DNA of 64,000 nucleotides from Segatella hominis (GTDB lineage: Bacteria; Bacteroidota; Bacteroidia; Bacteroidales; Bacteroidaceae). Below the pieces are notes generated by a model, which was not told the DNA's origin, searched no databases, and was given only the letters and a program-made list of their open reading frames with translations. The stretch's first letter is position 1. Each line of letters begins with the position of its first letter. The stretch is from NCBI RefSeq assembly GCF_019249725.2, contig NZ_CP137559.1:2625501-2689500 (forward strand), given 5' to 3'. Positions 43,947 to 53,000 of this stretch are shown piece by piece. A program made the position numbers and the translations under genes.

Positions 43947-44663
43947 TCAGTTATTGTTTTCCGCCGTCATCGACTTGCGGGAACAATAATCAAAATCTAC
44001 AGTCTTATCGCCCACAGTAGATTTCCACTTAACAGTAAGTTTCACCTTTTTACCTTGAGTATCCGGCAAAACATCATTTAAATCGAAAGCCACCAAAGCA
44101 TCTCCCCAGCGCAACTGAGGGTCACCATTCGTATGATGACGAAGCTCTACCTCGTATGGATTCTGAGGATTTACATGAGCTATCAGATTGATAGAGTGCG
44201 GTTTTACATTCCCCCAAAGGGCGCGGAAACGCAGCGTAAGATAACCATCCTCTACAACCGTCACCCAATCACGCACAATATCTACTGCATCATGCCCATA
44301 CTTGGCATCATTCTCCTCAGGAGTAGCAAGACAAGGCACGGGTTTCTTCGTCAGAATACTGTCTATCCAGTTGACGTTGACCACCGCTCCATACTTATCA
44401 TCTTTACGGTCGGTCATCGTATAGTTGACCAGTGCACGAACCTCTTTATCCCCAAAAGGTTTCTTACTGATATTGCCAGGAGCCAATGTTGTCTGATCAT
44501 CCAATTGAAAATAACATCTATCTCCAGTCACCTTCACCGTAACAAGAGCATTCGGAACGGTTCTCAAATAGTAATCATTATCATCGTCCGAGCAGGAACC
44601 CAAAGAGACGGCAAGCGTCATCATTCCTATTGCTACAAGAGCCCATTTCTTAAACTTTTTCAT
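43947..44663 (-). CDS. NigD-like lipoprotein
   Basis: A 238-residue lipoprotein with lipobox LGSC (Cys about 24) followed by an Asp-rich SDDDNDYY tract. It has two beta domains matching the NigD N- and C-terminal folds; strands around DDQTTLAPGNISKKPFGDKE and the ending TVDFDYCSRKSM are typical. NigD-like proteins occur widely in Prevotellaceae; a role in immunity to nigrescin has been reported for the founding gene, but most copies are uncharacterised. No bacteriocin gene is adjacent. A short palindrome-like site (ACCAAA-TG-TTTGGT, about 44706-44719) lies upstream. Confidence 0.8.
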   Translation of the reverse strand: MKKFKKWALVAIGMMTLAVSLGSCSDDDNDYYLRTVPNALVTVKVTGDRCYFQLDDQTTLAPGNISKKPFGDKEVRALVNYTMTDRKDDKYGAVVNVNWIDSILTKKPVPCLATPEENDAKYGHDAVDIVRDWVTVVEDGYLTLRFRALWGNVKPHSINLIAHVNPQNPYEVELRHHTNGDPQLRWGDALVAFDLNDVLPDTQGKKVKLTVKWKSTVGDKTVDFDYCSRKSMTAENNN

Positions 44664-44781
44664 ATTACTTTTATTTCATTAATTTTTCTCGTATCTGTCT
44701 TATAAACCAAATGTTTGGTAAATCTTGCGTCATAATACGCAAAAGAAAGTTAAAAGGGTAGTCAGATACATTTTATTTCTG

Positions 44782-44789
44782 TATATTTG
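44782..44789 (+). promoter_or_regulatory. -7 element for the NtrC-type regulator
   Basis: TATATTTG fits TAnnTTTG and lies about 88 bp before the ATG at 44877. No good -33 element is seen. Confidence 0.4.
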
Positions 44790-44876
44790 CAATTCAAAAC
44801 AGTACCAATATAATAAGGAATAGCACTCCAACATCATAAGGAGCTGCACTCCGGAAGAGAAAAAGATTGTAACAGC

Positions 44877-46319
44877 ATGGCTAAAATATTGATAGTAGAA
44901 GACGATTTAGCTTTCGGAACCATGATACAGACATGGCTCAGAAAAAAGGGATTCGAGGTTGAAAGAGCGACTTCGGTGAAAGCGGCATTGCATTTTTTTG
45001 AAGACAACAGTCACTGGGACTTGGTCTTGTCCGACCTCAGACTCCCGGATCATGATGGGCTCACTCTTCTGCAATGGCTCAAAAAAAACGATTACTCCAT
45101 TCCTTTCATCGTCATGACCAGCTATGCAGAAGTTCAGAATGCTGTTCTCGCCATGAAATCGGGCGCTACTGATTATGTTGCCAAACCTTTCCATCCAGAC
45201 ATCTTATTAGAGAAGATTCAGGAGGCATTGAAAGCAGGTAAACAAGCACAAAATGATGGTAAGAGCGAAGAACGAGGAGTCAGACGCCAAGATTCTTCAT
45301 CTGCTGAAGATGAAAGCGCTTCTTCTGTTTCACAAAGAACAAAGAGCCAGACTAACCGTTCTTCGGCTGGGGTTTCCTCAGAGACCTCTAATAATCAGGA
45401 TGTTCCGAAATATCTGGAGGGAGAAAGCGAGGCTTCCAGAAAACTGTACGATTTTGTTTCGCTTGTTGCCCCTACTCCTATGTCTGTCCTCATCCTCGGA
45501 GCCAGCGGAACTGGTAAGGAATATGTGGCTCACCGCATCCACGATCTGAGCCAACGGGCAGGAAAACCATTCTTTGCGCTCGACTGTGGAGCCATTCCGA
45601 AAGACGTAGCTGCATCAGAATTTTTCGGATACACAAAGGGAGCCTTTACCGGTGCTGATCAAGACAAGAAGGGCGCTTTTGAAATGGCTAATGGCGGCAC
45701 ACTCTTCCTGGATGAAATGGGAAACCTGAACTACGAGGTGCAGGTACAGTTGCTCCGTGCTCTTCAGGAACGGAAGATCCGTCCTTTGGGAAGCACCAAG
45801 GAAATAGACATCGACATCCGACTCGTATGTGCAACCAATGAAAATCTTGCCCAACGAGTGGCTGAAGGCAATTTCCGTGAAGACCTTTACCATCGCGTCA
45901 ATGAGTTTACGATCTATATGCCTGAGTTGAAAGACCGCGGAACAGACCTCTTCCTCTTTGCAGACCTCTTTATAAAAAAGGCCAACAAAGAGTTGGGACG
46001 CCAGATATTGGGACTGGACGGGAAAGCCAAGGAAAGAATTGCATCCTACAACTGGCCTGGTAACCTGCGAGAACTCAACAACGTGATGAAACGTGCCACC
46101 CTGCTTGCCAAGGGTGACTATATCAGCGTGAATGAACTCGAACAATGCATGAGTCAGATTCAGCCACAAGCCCCTATCACCTTGCATGATGAACAGACAG
46201 AACTGCAACGCATAGAAGCAGCCATAAAAACAGCAGGCGGCAACAAAAGCAAAGCTGCGCAACTGCTTGCTATAGACAGGAAAACTCTCTATAACAAACT
46301 CAAGAAATACGGGTTGTAA
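44877..46319 (+). CDS. NtrC-family sigma-54-dependent response regulator
   Basis: A 480-residue activator. The receiver covers residues 1-118 with the phosphoacceptor Asp53 (LVLSDLRLPDHDG) and Lys near 104 (AKPFHPD). A Ser/Glu-rich linker runs to about 170. The AAA+ domain has Walker A GASGTGKE, the sigma-54 contact loop GAFTGA (TKGAFTGADQ) and Walker B GTLFLDEMG. A Fis-type helix-turn-helix is at the C-terminus (GGNKSKAAQLLAIDRKTLYNKL). GAFTGA is intact, so it should drive RpoN promoters. No kinase is adjacent. It ends 120 bp before the eight-gene GTPase/cytoskeletal operon, and a sigma-54-like site lies at 61349-61365. Confidence 0.93.
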   Translation: MAKILIVEDDLAFGTMIQTWLRKKGFEVERATSVKAALHFFEDNSHWDLVLSDLRLPDHDGLTLLQWLKKNDYSIPFIVMTSYAEVQNAVLAMKSGATDYVAKPFHPDILLEKIQEALKAGKQAQNDGKSEERGVRRQDSSSAEDESASSVSQRTKSQTNRSSAGVSSETSNNQDVPKYLEGESEASRKLYDFVSLVAPTPMSVLILGASGTGKEYVAHRIHDLSQRAGKPFFALDCGAIPKDVAASEFFGYTKGAFTGADQDKKGAFEMANGGTLFLDEMGNLNYEVQVQLLRALQERKIRPLGSTKEIDIDIRLVCATNENLAQRVAEGNFREDLYHRVNEFTIYMPELKDRGTDLFLFADLFIKKANKELGRQILGLDGKAKERIASYNWPGNLRELNNVMKRATLLAKGDYISVNELEQCMSQIQPQAPITLHDEQTELQRIEAAIKTAGGNKSKAAQLLAIDRKTLYNKLKKYGL

Positions 46320-46353
46320 CCTATCTTATGCGTTAAAGAAATAAAAAACAAAG

Positions 46354-46382
46354 CCTCGCAAACCAAGTTTGCGAGGAATAAT
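46354..46382 (+). terminator. Terminator after the response regulator
   Basis: CCTCGCAAAC and GTTTGCGAGG form a perfect 10-bp stem with a 3-nt loop, followed by AATAATTT. It separates the regulator from the next operon. Confidence 0.75.
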
Positions 46383-46413
46383 TTGGCATGTCTATTTTTT
46401 TTGGTTATTTTTG
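46382..46413 (+). promoter_or_regulatory. Consensus promoter of the eight-gene operon
   Basis: TTTG (46382-46385), 20-bp spacer, TATTTTTG (46406-46413), placing the start near 46420 and a 20-nt leader. The same stretch contains TTTGGCATGTCTATT, which shares 14 of 15 bases with the sigma-54-like site at 61348-61362, but a -12 GC is missing here. Confidence 0.75.
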
Positions 46414-46439
46414 CACAAAAGACATAAACATACCTTATT

Positions 46440-47882
46440 ATGATGAATATATTCAACATAAAAAACTTGTTATTTGCAGCCATGATGCTCTTGACAAGTT
46501 CAAGTTTCACATCTTGTGGAAGCTCCGATGAAACCAGCATGCCACAACAGATAAAGCAGTATTTTGACAAGGACATCACTTTAAAGAATGCCGGCAATCA
46601 TACTTCTGCTTACTTTGACCTCTCTGATGGTGTAGTACTCGCATATAAGAACAAAGACGCTGCCAGTTTTCTGAATGCTACTGTTCAGAAACTTACCAGT
46701 AATGATTCTTGCCAGGTATTCTCGCTTGCAGACGACAAGATTACTCCCTTGAAGCTGAAACAGACCAAGCTATACAACAAAATCATGGACACCGGTTCGT
46801 ATGTCCAGCAAATGGCTCCTATCGAAAAGACACTCGACAAGATAGTAAGAGACGGAAAAAGCAGTCTATTAGTTACAGATTTCGAGGAATTTACCCCAGA
46901 CAGACAAGTCCAGCATCAGAGTTTCGCTACCCGTTATTTCACCAATTGGCTGAAACAAGGTAACGACATCACCTTCTTTGTCTTCGATTTCATCGGCGAA
47001 AGAAATATTCCTTATCACTTGTATTTCATCGTGTTTGACAACAAGAGCCACCAGTTCCTCAACAAGATCAAGGAATCCGCAGTGGGCATTACCGGTTATC
47101 AGGAATTTCATCTCTCCACAGATGCTTATTCCGTCTCCACATCCTACCCTTCCGCTTCACAGGGCGGCAACTATCATGATGCAGAAACAGGCGAAGACCT
47201 CGTAACAGGCGTCATGGAGGACGGAAGTGAGACAGCCTACACCAATTACGGTCAGGGAGCCCGCTTGGAATATTATCCGTTAGGCGTAAGTTGGGAAGAT
47301 GCGCTGAAGAACTCAGAAGAAGCCAAGCAGGCTGGATTTAATCCAAGATATACGGCATTATTCCGAAACCTTTTCTTCGACTTCAGCAATCAGGATTCTT
47401 ACATCATCAAGAAACTTGCAGTAAAAGTGACCGATGTAGAAGAAGATTTCCAACAATACGCCTTATATCAGAAGGTTCTTGCCGACAAAGAGAAATCAGC
47501 CTCCTATTATGATGAGAATGGAAAGATTCTCGCAGAATTTGACTACAAAGAGAATCAGTCAAAACCTACGGAAATCAAAGACTTGCTGATACTGGATCAA
47601 GACTTATTTGCCCAAAGCATGGCTCAAAGTAATGGCAAGAAGGCAGAGATAGGCATCATCTTCTCACCTCAATTTAAAGGAAACATCATTGGGGGCGAGC
47701 AAGGAGACCTTCTCCGCATTGACGTAACCATAGCAGAAAGTCAGCCCAACCTTTCTGCCCGTTTGGATCAGCTTTTCTCATGGGGAGCCAATAATAATCT
47801 CCGAGATGCCATCCGGAATACCCTGCAAGAGTTGAACCCTGTGGGAACGGTTATCTACACCTATTTTGCCAAAGCATTATAG
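46440..47882 (+). CDS. Operon gene 1: lipoprotein with VWA-like fold
   Basis: A 480-residue lipoprotein. The signal ends SFTSC (Cys26), then a Ser/Asp-rich tether. The mature protein has strands and helices that fit a von Willebrand A-like fold: AYFDLSDGVVLAYKNKD (a degenerate D-x-S MIDAS start), a later SLLVTDFEEFTP and FFVFDFIGERNIPYHLYFIV. A second beta-rich region fills the C-terminal 200 residues. It would sit outside the inner membrane, while most partners are cytosolic. First gene behind the operon promoter. The VWA assignment is inference from pattern. Confidence 0.6.
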   Translation: MMNIFNIKNLLFAAMMLLTSSSFTSCGSSDETSMPQQIKQYFDKDITLKNAGNHTSAYFDLSDGVVLAYKNKDAASFLNATVQKLTSNDSCQVFSLADDKITPLKLKQTKLYNKIMDTGSYVQQMAPIEKTLDKIVRDGKSSLLVTDFEEFTPDRQVQHQSFATRYFTNWLKQGNDITFFVFDFIGERNIPYHLYFIVFDNKSHQFLNKIKESAVGITGYQEFHLSTDAYSVSTSYPSASQGGNYHDAETGEDLVTGVMEDGSETAYTNYGQGARLEYYPLGVSWEDALKNSEEAKQAGFNPRYTALFRNLFFDFSNQDSYIIKKLAVKVTDVEEDFQQYALYQKVLADKEKSASYYDENGKILAEFDYKENQSKPTEIKDLLILDQDLFAQSMAQSNGKKAEIGIIFSPQFKGNIIGGEQGDLLRIDVTIAESQPNLSARLDQLFSWGANNNLRDAIRNTLQELNPVGTVIYTYFAKAL

Positions 47883-48013
47883 TTTTACCAAGATATGATA
47901 GATTTTATCAAAGACATGATTGACTATAATAAAAGATTTAGTGTCTTCATCATATTTTAGATTTAAAATCATCATAAAAAATAAAGATTAGAAAATTAAA
48001 AAACTCAAGAATA

Positions 48014-48361
48014 ATGAACGCAACAGTTGCTTCTGCCTACATGATAGGCGCAATTACCTTCGTGGTCAGCATCATATTGGCCATCGCCATTGCCAACGGA
48101 ATCCGATATGAGGCCGGAATTAATCCCCAAGATAAAAGAAAGAGAAGAATCTGGTTCTGGATTTTAGCCATTCTCTGTCCGATAGCCATCATGACTATCT
48201 GTTATTTCGGAGCCTATACAGACATTAGAATTCCTTCCAGAAGAGATGCTTATCTTGCTGCCATGGCCATATCTTCAGGACTCTTTTGCATAGCTTACAT
48301 CGTATGCGGCTTTATCCTCAGCAAAAGTTTTCCACACGGAAAACTATCCAGTTGGTTCTAA
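48014..48361 (+). CDS. Operon gene 2: small three-helix membrane protein
   Basis: A 115-residue membrane protein with three predicted helices: about residues 7-28 (YMIGAITFVVSIILAIAIAN), 46-66 (IWFWILAILCPIAIMTICYF) and 82-103. Short basic loops (QDKRKRR, PSRRDA) suggest a cytosolic positive side. No family is recognised. It is preceded by a 131-bp AT-rich gap without a clear promoter and followed 58 bp later by the tubulin-like gene; the short word AATGAAGCCC is duplicated in that gap. It may anchor the cytosolic NTPases. Confidence 0.7.
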   Translation: MNATVASAYMIGAITFVVSIILAIAIANGIRYEAGINPQDKRKRRIWFWILAILCPIAIMTICYFGAYTDIRIPSRRDAYLAAMAISSGLFCIAYIVCGFILSKSFPHGKLSSWF

Positions 48362-48419
48362 GAGAAACGCTGAAGGAAACAAAGAAATGAAGCCCCTATC
48401 AACAAAACAATGAAGCCCT

Positions 48420-50075
48420 ATGAATAAAATATTTATAATAGCCATTGGCGGAACTGGCATGAGATGCTTGGAATCTTTCGTACATCTCTGTGCCATGGGT
48501 ATGTTTGACAACAAGACCATAGATATCCTCACCTTGGATACAGACCAGAGCAATGGAAATAAAGACCGGGTAGAAGCACTCATCGATCTGTACAACAAGA
48601 TCAAGTCGGATGATGCCAACCAAGTCAACGGAGGTAATCCGAATGCCAAAACCTTCTTCTCGGCAAAGATAAATCTATATCGCTTTTATACCGTATATGG
48701 AGAAGGCAACAGAAAGACCTATAAGATTCTTTCTGGTGTAAACAGCGGACTTCACAAAGAAGAAAACACCGATTTGACAGACCTCTTCTTTGATGATGAT
48801 TCCGTACAGAGTTTCGAGTTGTCTCACGGTTATCGTGCCCAGACCCACCTCGGTTCTCTGCTCATGTATCATGGCATCATCGAAGCCGCACGCAACATTT
48901 CCAGAAATGGCGAGAGTGCATCCAATGCAGAAAAAGATCTCAGGAATTTTCTCGATTCACTCCTGTCAGAACAAAGTTCAGCCCGTGTTTTCGTTTTCGG
49001 TTCTATCTTCGGAGGCACAGGAGCCTCATCTATACCTGTCATTCCCGTAGCGCTGAGAGATGCTATCAATATACTTTCTGATGGCACCAAGACTTTGGAC
49101 GCTAACATGGTAAAATTCGGTTCTACCCTCCTGACCGACTACTTCACCTTCACGGCTCCAGACAGTCTGCAGAAGGATGAAGACAAGGTAATCGCCGACT
49201 CCAATAATTTTGCCCTCAACTGTCAGGCTGCCCTGCAGTTCTATCAGGCAGACCCTACCGTCAGAAGCACCTACAAGCGCTTCTATCATATCGGTTGGCC
49301 TTTTCCACCGCTCTACGTGGGCAATCAAGGCAAGACCATTACGGGAGGAAGAGCACAAAAGAACGCATGTCATGTAGTAGAACTGATGTGCGCCTGTGCC
49401 GCATACGATTTCTTCCACTTGCCAGCAGAAGAACTCAACAATGAGTCGGCCAAATACCTCTACCGCTCTTTTGAGGAGAAAGATGGACAAGTCTATCTGC
49501 ATGGTACAGATTTCATCAACAATGGAAATCTCTTCGAGAGCAAACTCGGTTCGCTCTTCTCACTTGCCCATATCATTCTCTCCCAATATGATGCAGCCTG
49601 GACAGATGCAGAAGGCTCAGGAACGAAGGGGCTTCTCAACCGATTTGCCCAGCAGAACATTCACGACTACGACAGCATCACCAACAACCAGGCCAAGAAT
49701 CTGGACGAGTATTTCAGAGACTACTTCGGCTATCATTTTGGCATAGAAGGCAATATGCAGAAGGGTTGGATTTATCAGATTAAGGAGTCCGTTCCGGGCA
49801 GATTCATTTTCGTAGATGAAGCCTTCAGAGAACAGCAGAAAGAGATGAAGAATATCAGTTGTGGACATCTGTTTGAGGACGAGAAGCACAACTGGAGCAA
49901 ACTGTCAGGCATCTTCAGCAAGAAAGACAACAGTGTGGATGTGCTCATCAAGAACATAGGCGAAGAAAAGACGAAGCCTACGACTGAGCAGAACGTACAG
50001 ACCACCAAGGAGAAATTCCTTGCCCACATCCACAATGCCATCACCATCAACCAGAACTTCAACGAGATAAAATAA
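48420..50075 (+). CDS. Operon gene 3: tubulin/FtsZ-like GTPase
   Basis: A 551-residue protein of the prokaryotic 'tubulin-like' group (Tubulin_2-type). The N-terminal Rossmann-like motif IIAIGGTGMRC (residues 6-16) matches the first nucleotide loop, TLDTDQSN follows strand two, and FVFGSIFGGTGASSIPV (about 191-207) is the tubulin signature loop in a GGTG-A-S-S form. It is longer than FtsZ, with extra helical insertions and a C-terminal Lys/Glu-rich tail. It probably binds GTP; polymerisation is not proven. It lies 7 bp before the Hsp70-like gene. Confidence 0.75.
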   Translation: MNKIFIIAIGGTGMRCLESFVHLCAMGMFDNKTIDILTLDTDQSNGNKDRVEALIDLYNKIKSDDANQVNGGNPNAKTFFSAKINLYRFYTVYGEGNRKTYKILSGVNSGLHKEENTDLTDLFFDDDSVQSFELSHGYRAQTHLGSLLMYHGIIEAARNISRNGESASNAEKDLRNFLDSLLSEQSSARVFVFGSIFGGTGASSIPVIPVALRDAINILSDGTKTLDANMVKFGSTLLTDYFTFTAPDSLQKDEDKVIADSNNFALNCQAALQFYQADPTVRSTYKRFYHIGWPFPPLYVGNQGKTITGGRAQKNACHVVELMCACAAYDFFHLPAEELNNESAKYLYRSFEEKDGQVYLHGTDFINNGNLFESKLGSLFSLAHIILSQYDAAWTDAEGSGTKGLLNRFAQQNIHDYDSITNNQAKNLDEYFRDYFGYHFGIEGNMQKGWIYQIKESVPGRFIFVDEAFREQQKEMKNISCGHLFEDEKHNWSKLSGIFSKKDNSVDVLIKNIGEEKTKPTTEQNVQTTKEKFLAHIHNAITINQNFNEIK

Positions 50076-50081
50076 TCGTTT

Positions 50082-53000
50082 ATGAGTACACCATTAGTCA
50101 TCAAGGTTAAGACAGCCTCCATACCTACCAGTACCGTAGGCTGCTGGCAAGATCTCTCGGGAATGATCGAACAGTTCACTGCCGACATCATCACCCCTGC
50201 CATAGATCAGGACTCAGATATCAGTGCCCAAGTATCAGGCATTCCTACCGCATACGCACGCGCCAACCTCTTCAAGTCGGCATTACAATCATACGGAAGA
50301 ACGAAAGAAAACATTGACCTCAACATGAATGCTTTCTACAAGATGCTTTCCTCTGAATGGCGCGGTTTTCTTGCCTGCATAGCCCTCGACTATAGCAGAA
50401 TCAAGACCGAGGTTGTGGAATTATCCTATTCCGACGGCAAGGACATTCTTTCCACGGCCAATCTCTATGAGCCTAAAGGAACCTTCGGCAACATGCTCTT
50501 CCATCGCAAACCGCTATGGTGCTTGAGAGAGGAGGATACTGACGAACTGCATCGAGGCATTCCTTTCATCGAAATCATCAAGTATGATGGACAGGTGGTT
50601 GGCGCTACTTCACCAGAAAGCCTGCTCTTCACGGCCTGTTCATATAAAATCAAGGAAACAGAAAACCGCCCATGGGTGGATTTCAAGACCGGAAAGTTCA
50701 AGGACCCGCTGGAAACTTGTGATTTGGAAAACACCCAGACATTACAACTCTATGCCTATGTAGATTATCTGATAGAAGGAATCAACAACGATGGGAAGAC
50801 AGGCATTAATGGTTTGGCAGCATACTATGCTCATCTTGATAGCAGTTTAGCACCCAAATATGACAACCTGCTCAGCAATCTCATCGCATGGAGAAAGGAA
50901 ATACAGGACTACGCCGAGAAGAAAAACTTCAAGTTGGAAACCGCCAGTGTTCCACCTATCAATATCTTCCACCGCCCATTCGATCGTGCCTTCAACTACA
51001 AGGACGAACTCTATGCCTTGGATGGTGTATTATATGCATCATCCCAGGAGAATAGCGTACTTTGTAATCCGAAGGAATTACTGTTGTCGGATACAGCCAA
51101 AGTAGCCAGACTGATTTTCAAAGGTCCTTTCAAGCACGAGCCAAGTAAATTCCCTATTCACGTATTGGTAGCCAACAAGAAGAATGAGCCGAAAGAAAAA
51201 GCATATTTTGCACTTCCACTCAGCGAATTAGGCATCAAGGCATTCGGAAAAAACATCGGAGCACTGGTAGAATCCACCACCTCCAGAGCCAATATACCAT
51301 CCAGGTTGACTGCAGTCTTTGATCCGGATGCAGAGAAGAACAATCTGGAAGTAACCCTGCACCTGGAACTCAACGACGGTAAGACCAAGGAAATGAAAGC
51401 CACCTACACATGCGGAGGAGAAATCGACGGCAAAGACCTCATCATCTGGCCAAATTTCATCTCCCCGAAATGGCACCGATACTTCCTCTATTCAGAATTG
51501 CCACACAACATCAACCTGAAAGATTATCCTTTCCAGGCTACACCTTTTGTGGGCGAAGAATGGGAACAGACGGAATCATCCCTGCATATTGTAGCCGACA
51601 GTGCCACTGCCGACAATCCCTACAAATACGAAATCTATGAATTCAACCGTCCTTTCAAGGGCATCAGACTGCAAGTGCCAGGTGGCGAAGAATCGGGCTA
51701 TCTGCTCATCAGATATACGACCACTACGGAAATTCCGTATATTGCACAAGACAAAATGGGCATTCAGGACAATTCCCTCCGCGGCACTACATTGGGCATT
51801 GACTTTGGAAGCACCAATACATCCATCGCCTATCTCGACCCGCTTGACCAACAGGCCAAGGGAATCCAGTTCACCAACAGAAGAATCTCTCTGTTGCGGG
51901 CTGGCGAAGACAATGACGACAAGGCTGCCAATGAGAACCATCTGTTCTTCTTCCAGTCTAACCCATTGTTGTCCAATGCCATCAAGAGTACATTAACGCT
52001 CCACGATTCCAGACGCGTAGCAAAAGATACGAATGAGAGCCAGGATATTTCCAAGTTTGAGAAAGAAGTGAAGGGCGGATTCCCTTGTTTCAGTCTCAAC
52101 CTGCCATTGGCTCCAATAGCCCCTACGCCTCGAATCATCAAATTACAGACGGCAGAATGCGGATTGATAGAGCAGAGCTATAATATGAAATGGGATGATG
52201 ACGAACGCAACATTGCTTACAAGAAAGCATTCCTGCGCTCCCTGCTGCTTCAGGTCTATGCCGAACTGTTCGTAAAAGACCTGTTCCCGAAGAAACTGAA
52301 ATGGTCGTACCCATCATCCATGAGCGAAAGCCTGTTGCGCAACTACAACACCATCTGGAGCTCATTGCCAACCGTCAATCCTCTGAATGATGTATGCCAG
52401 CATAAGCCAGTCATCACGGATCCGCAATACCAGCTGAAGGTTTCCACCTTCGGATATAATCTGCAGACAAACAATTCTGCCTATCAGGCGACAGATGGCA
52501 CAAACCAGACCTTGGGAAATGTCGGAAACCCATTAGGAGGCTTGAACGGTTTGGGAAATATTGGAGGAATTGCAGGAAACGGTTTGGGAAATATCGAAGG
52601 ACTCGGAGGAAACAGCTTCCTGGGAGAAGCTTCAGTTCCACAGCAAGACTTCTCCAACAATGCTTTCCTGGAAAACAATCAGAACATTCTGTCAGAAACC
52701 AGCAAGAAGCACGAAATCGTTCTGGAAAAAGACGATGATACAAAAACATTCTCCTTCAACCCGATCAAGATGGTAGATGAGAATGATTTTCAGAGTATGA
52801 CAGAGGCCTGTGCCGTTGCCAATTATCTCAATGTAAAGGCAGATGACAGAGATGCGCTCACCGTCTGTTTCGACATTGGCGGAAGTACAAGTGACATTTC
52901 TGCCCTGTGCCAACTGAATACACCAGAAGGCTCGCGCCTGACCATGATCAAGCAGAACTCCATCCACTTCGCTGCTCAGCTGGTGGGTGAAGCAACTCGC

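Noticed and set aside
46384..46400. Sigma-54 promoter for the eight-gene operon
   Set aside because: The -24 half TGGCATG is fair but the -12 half lacks GC, while a perfect TTTG-N20-TATTTTTG promoter overlaps. Noted as similarity only.
48386..48418. Duplicated AATGAAGCCC before the tubulin-like gene
   Set aside because: A 10-bp direct repeat 23 bp apart in an A-rich spacer; too short to assign meaning.
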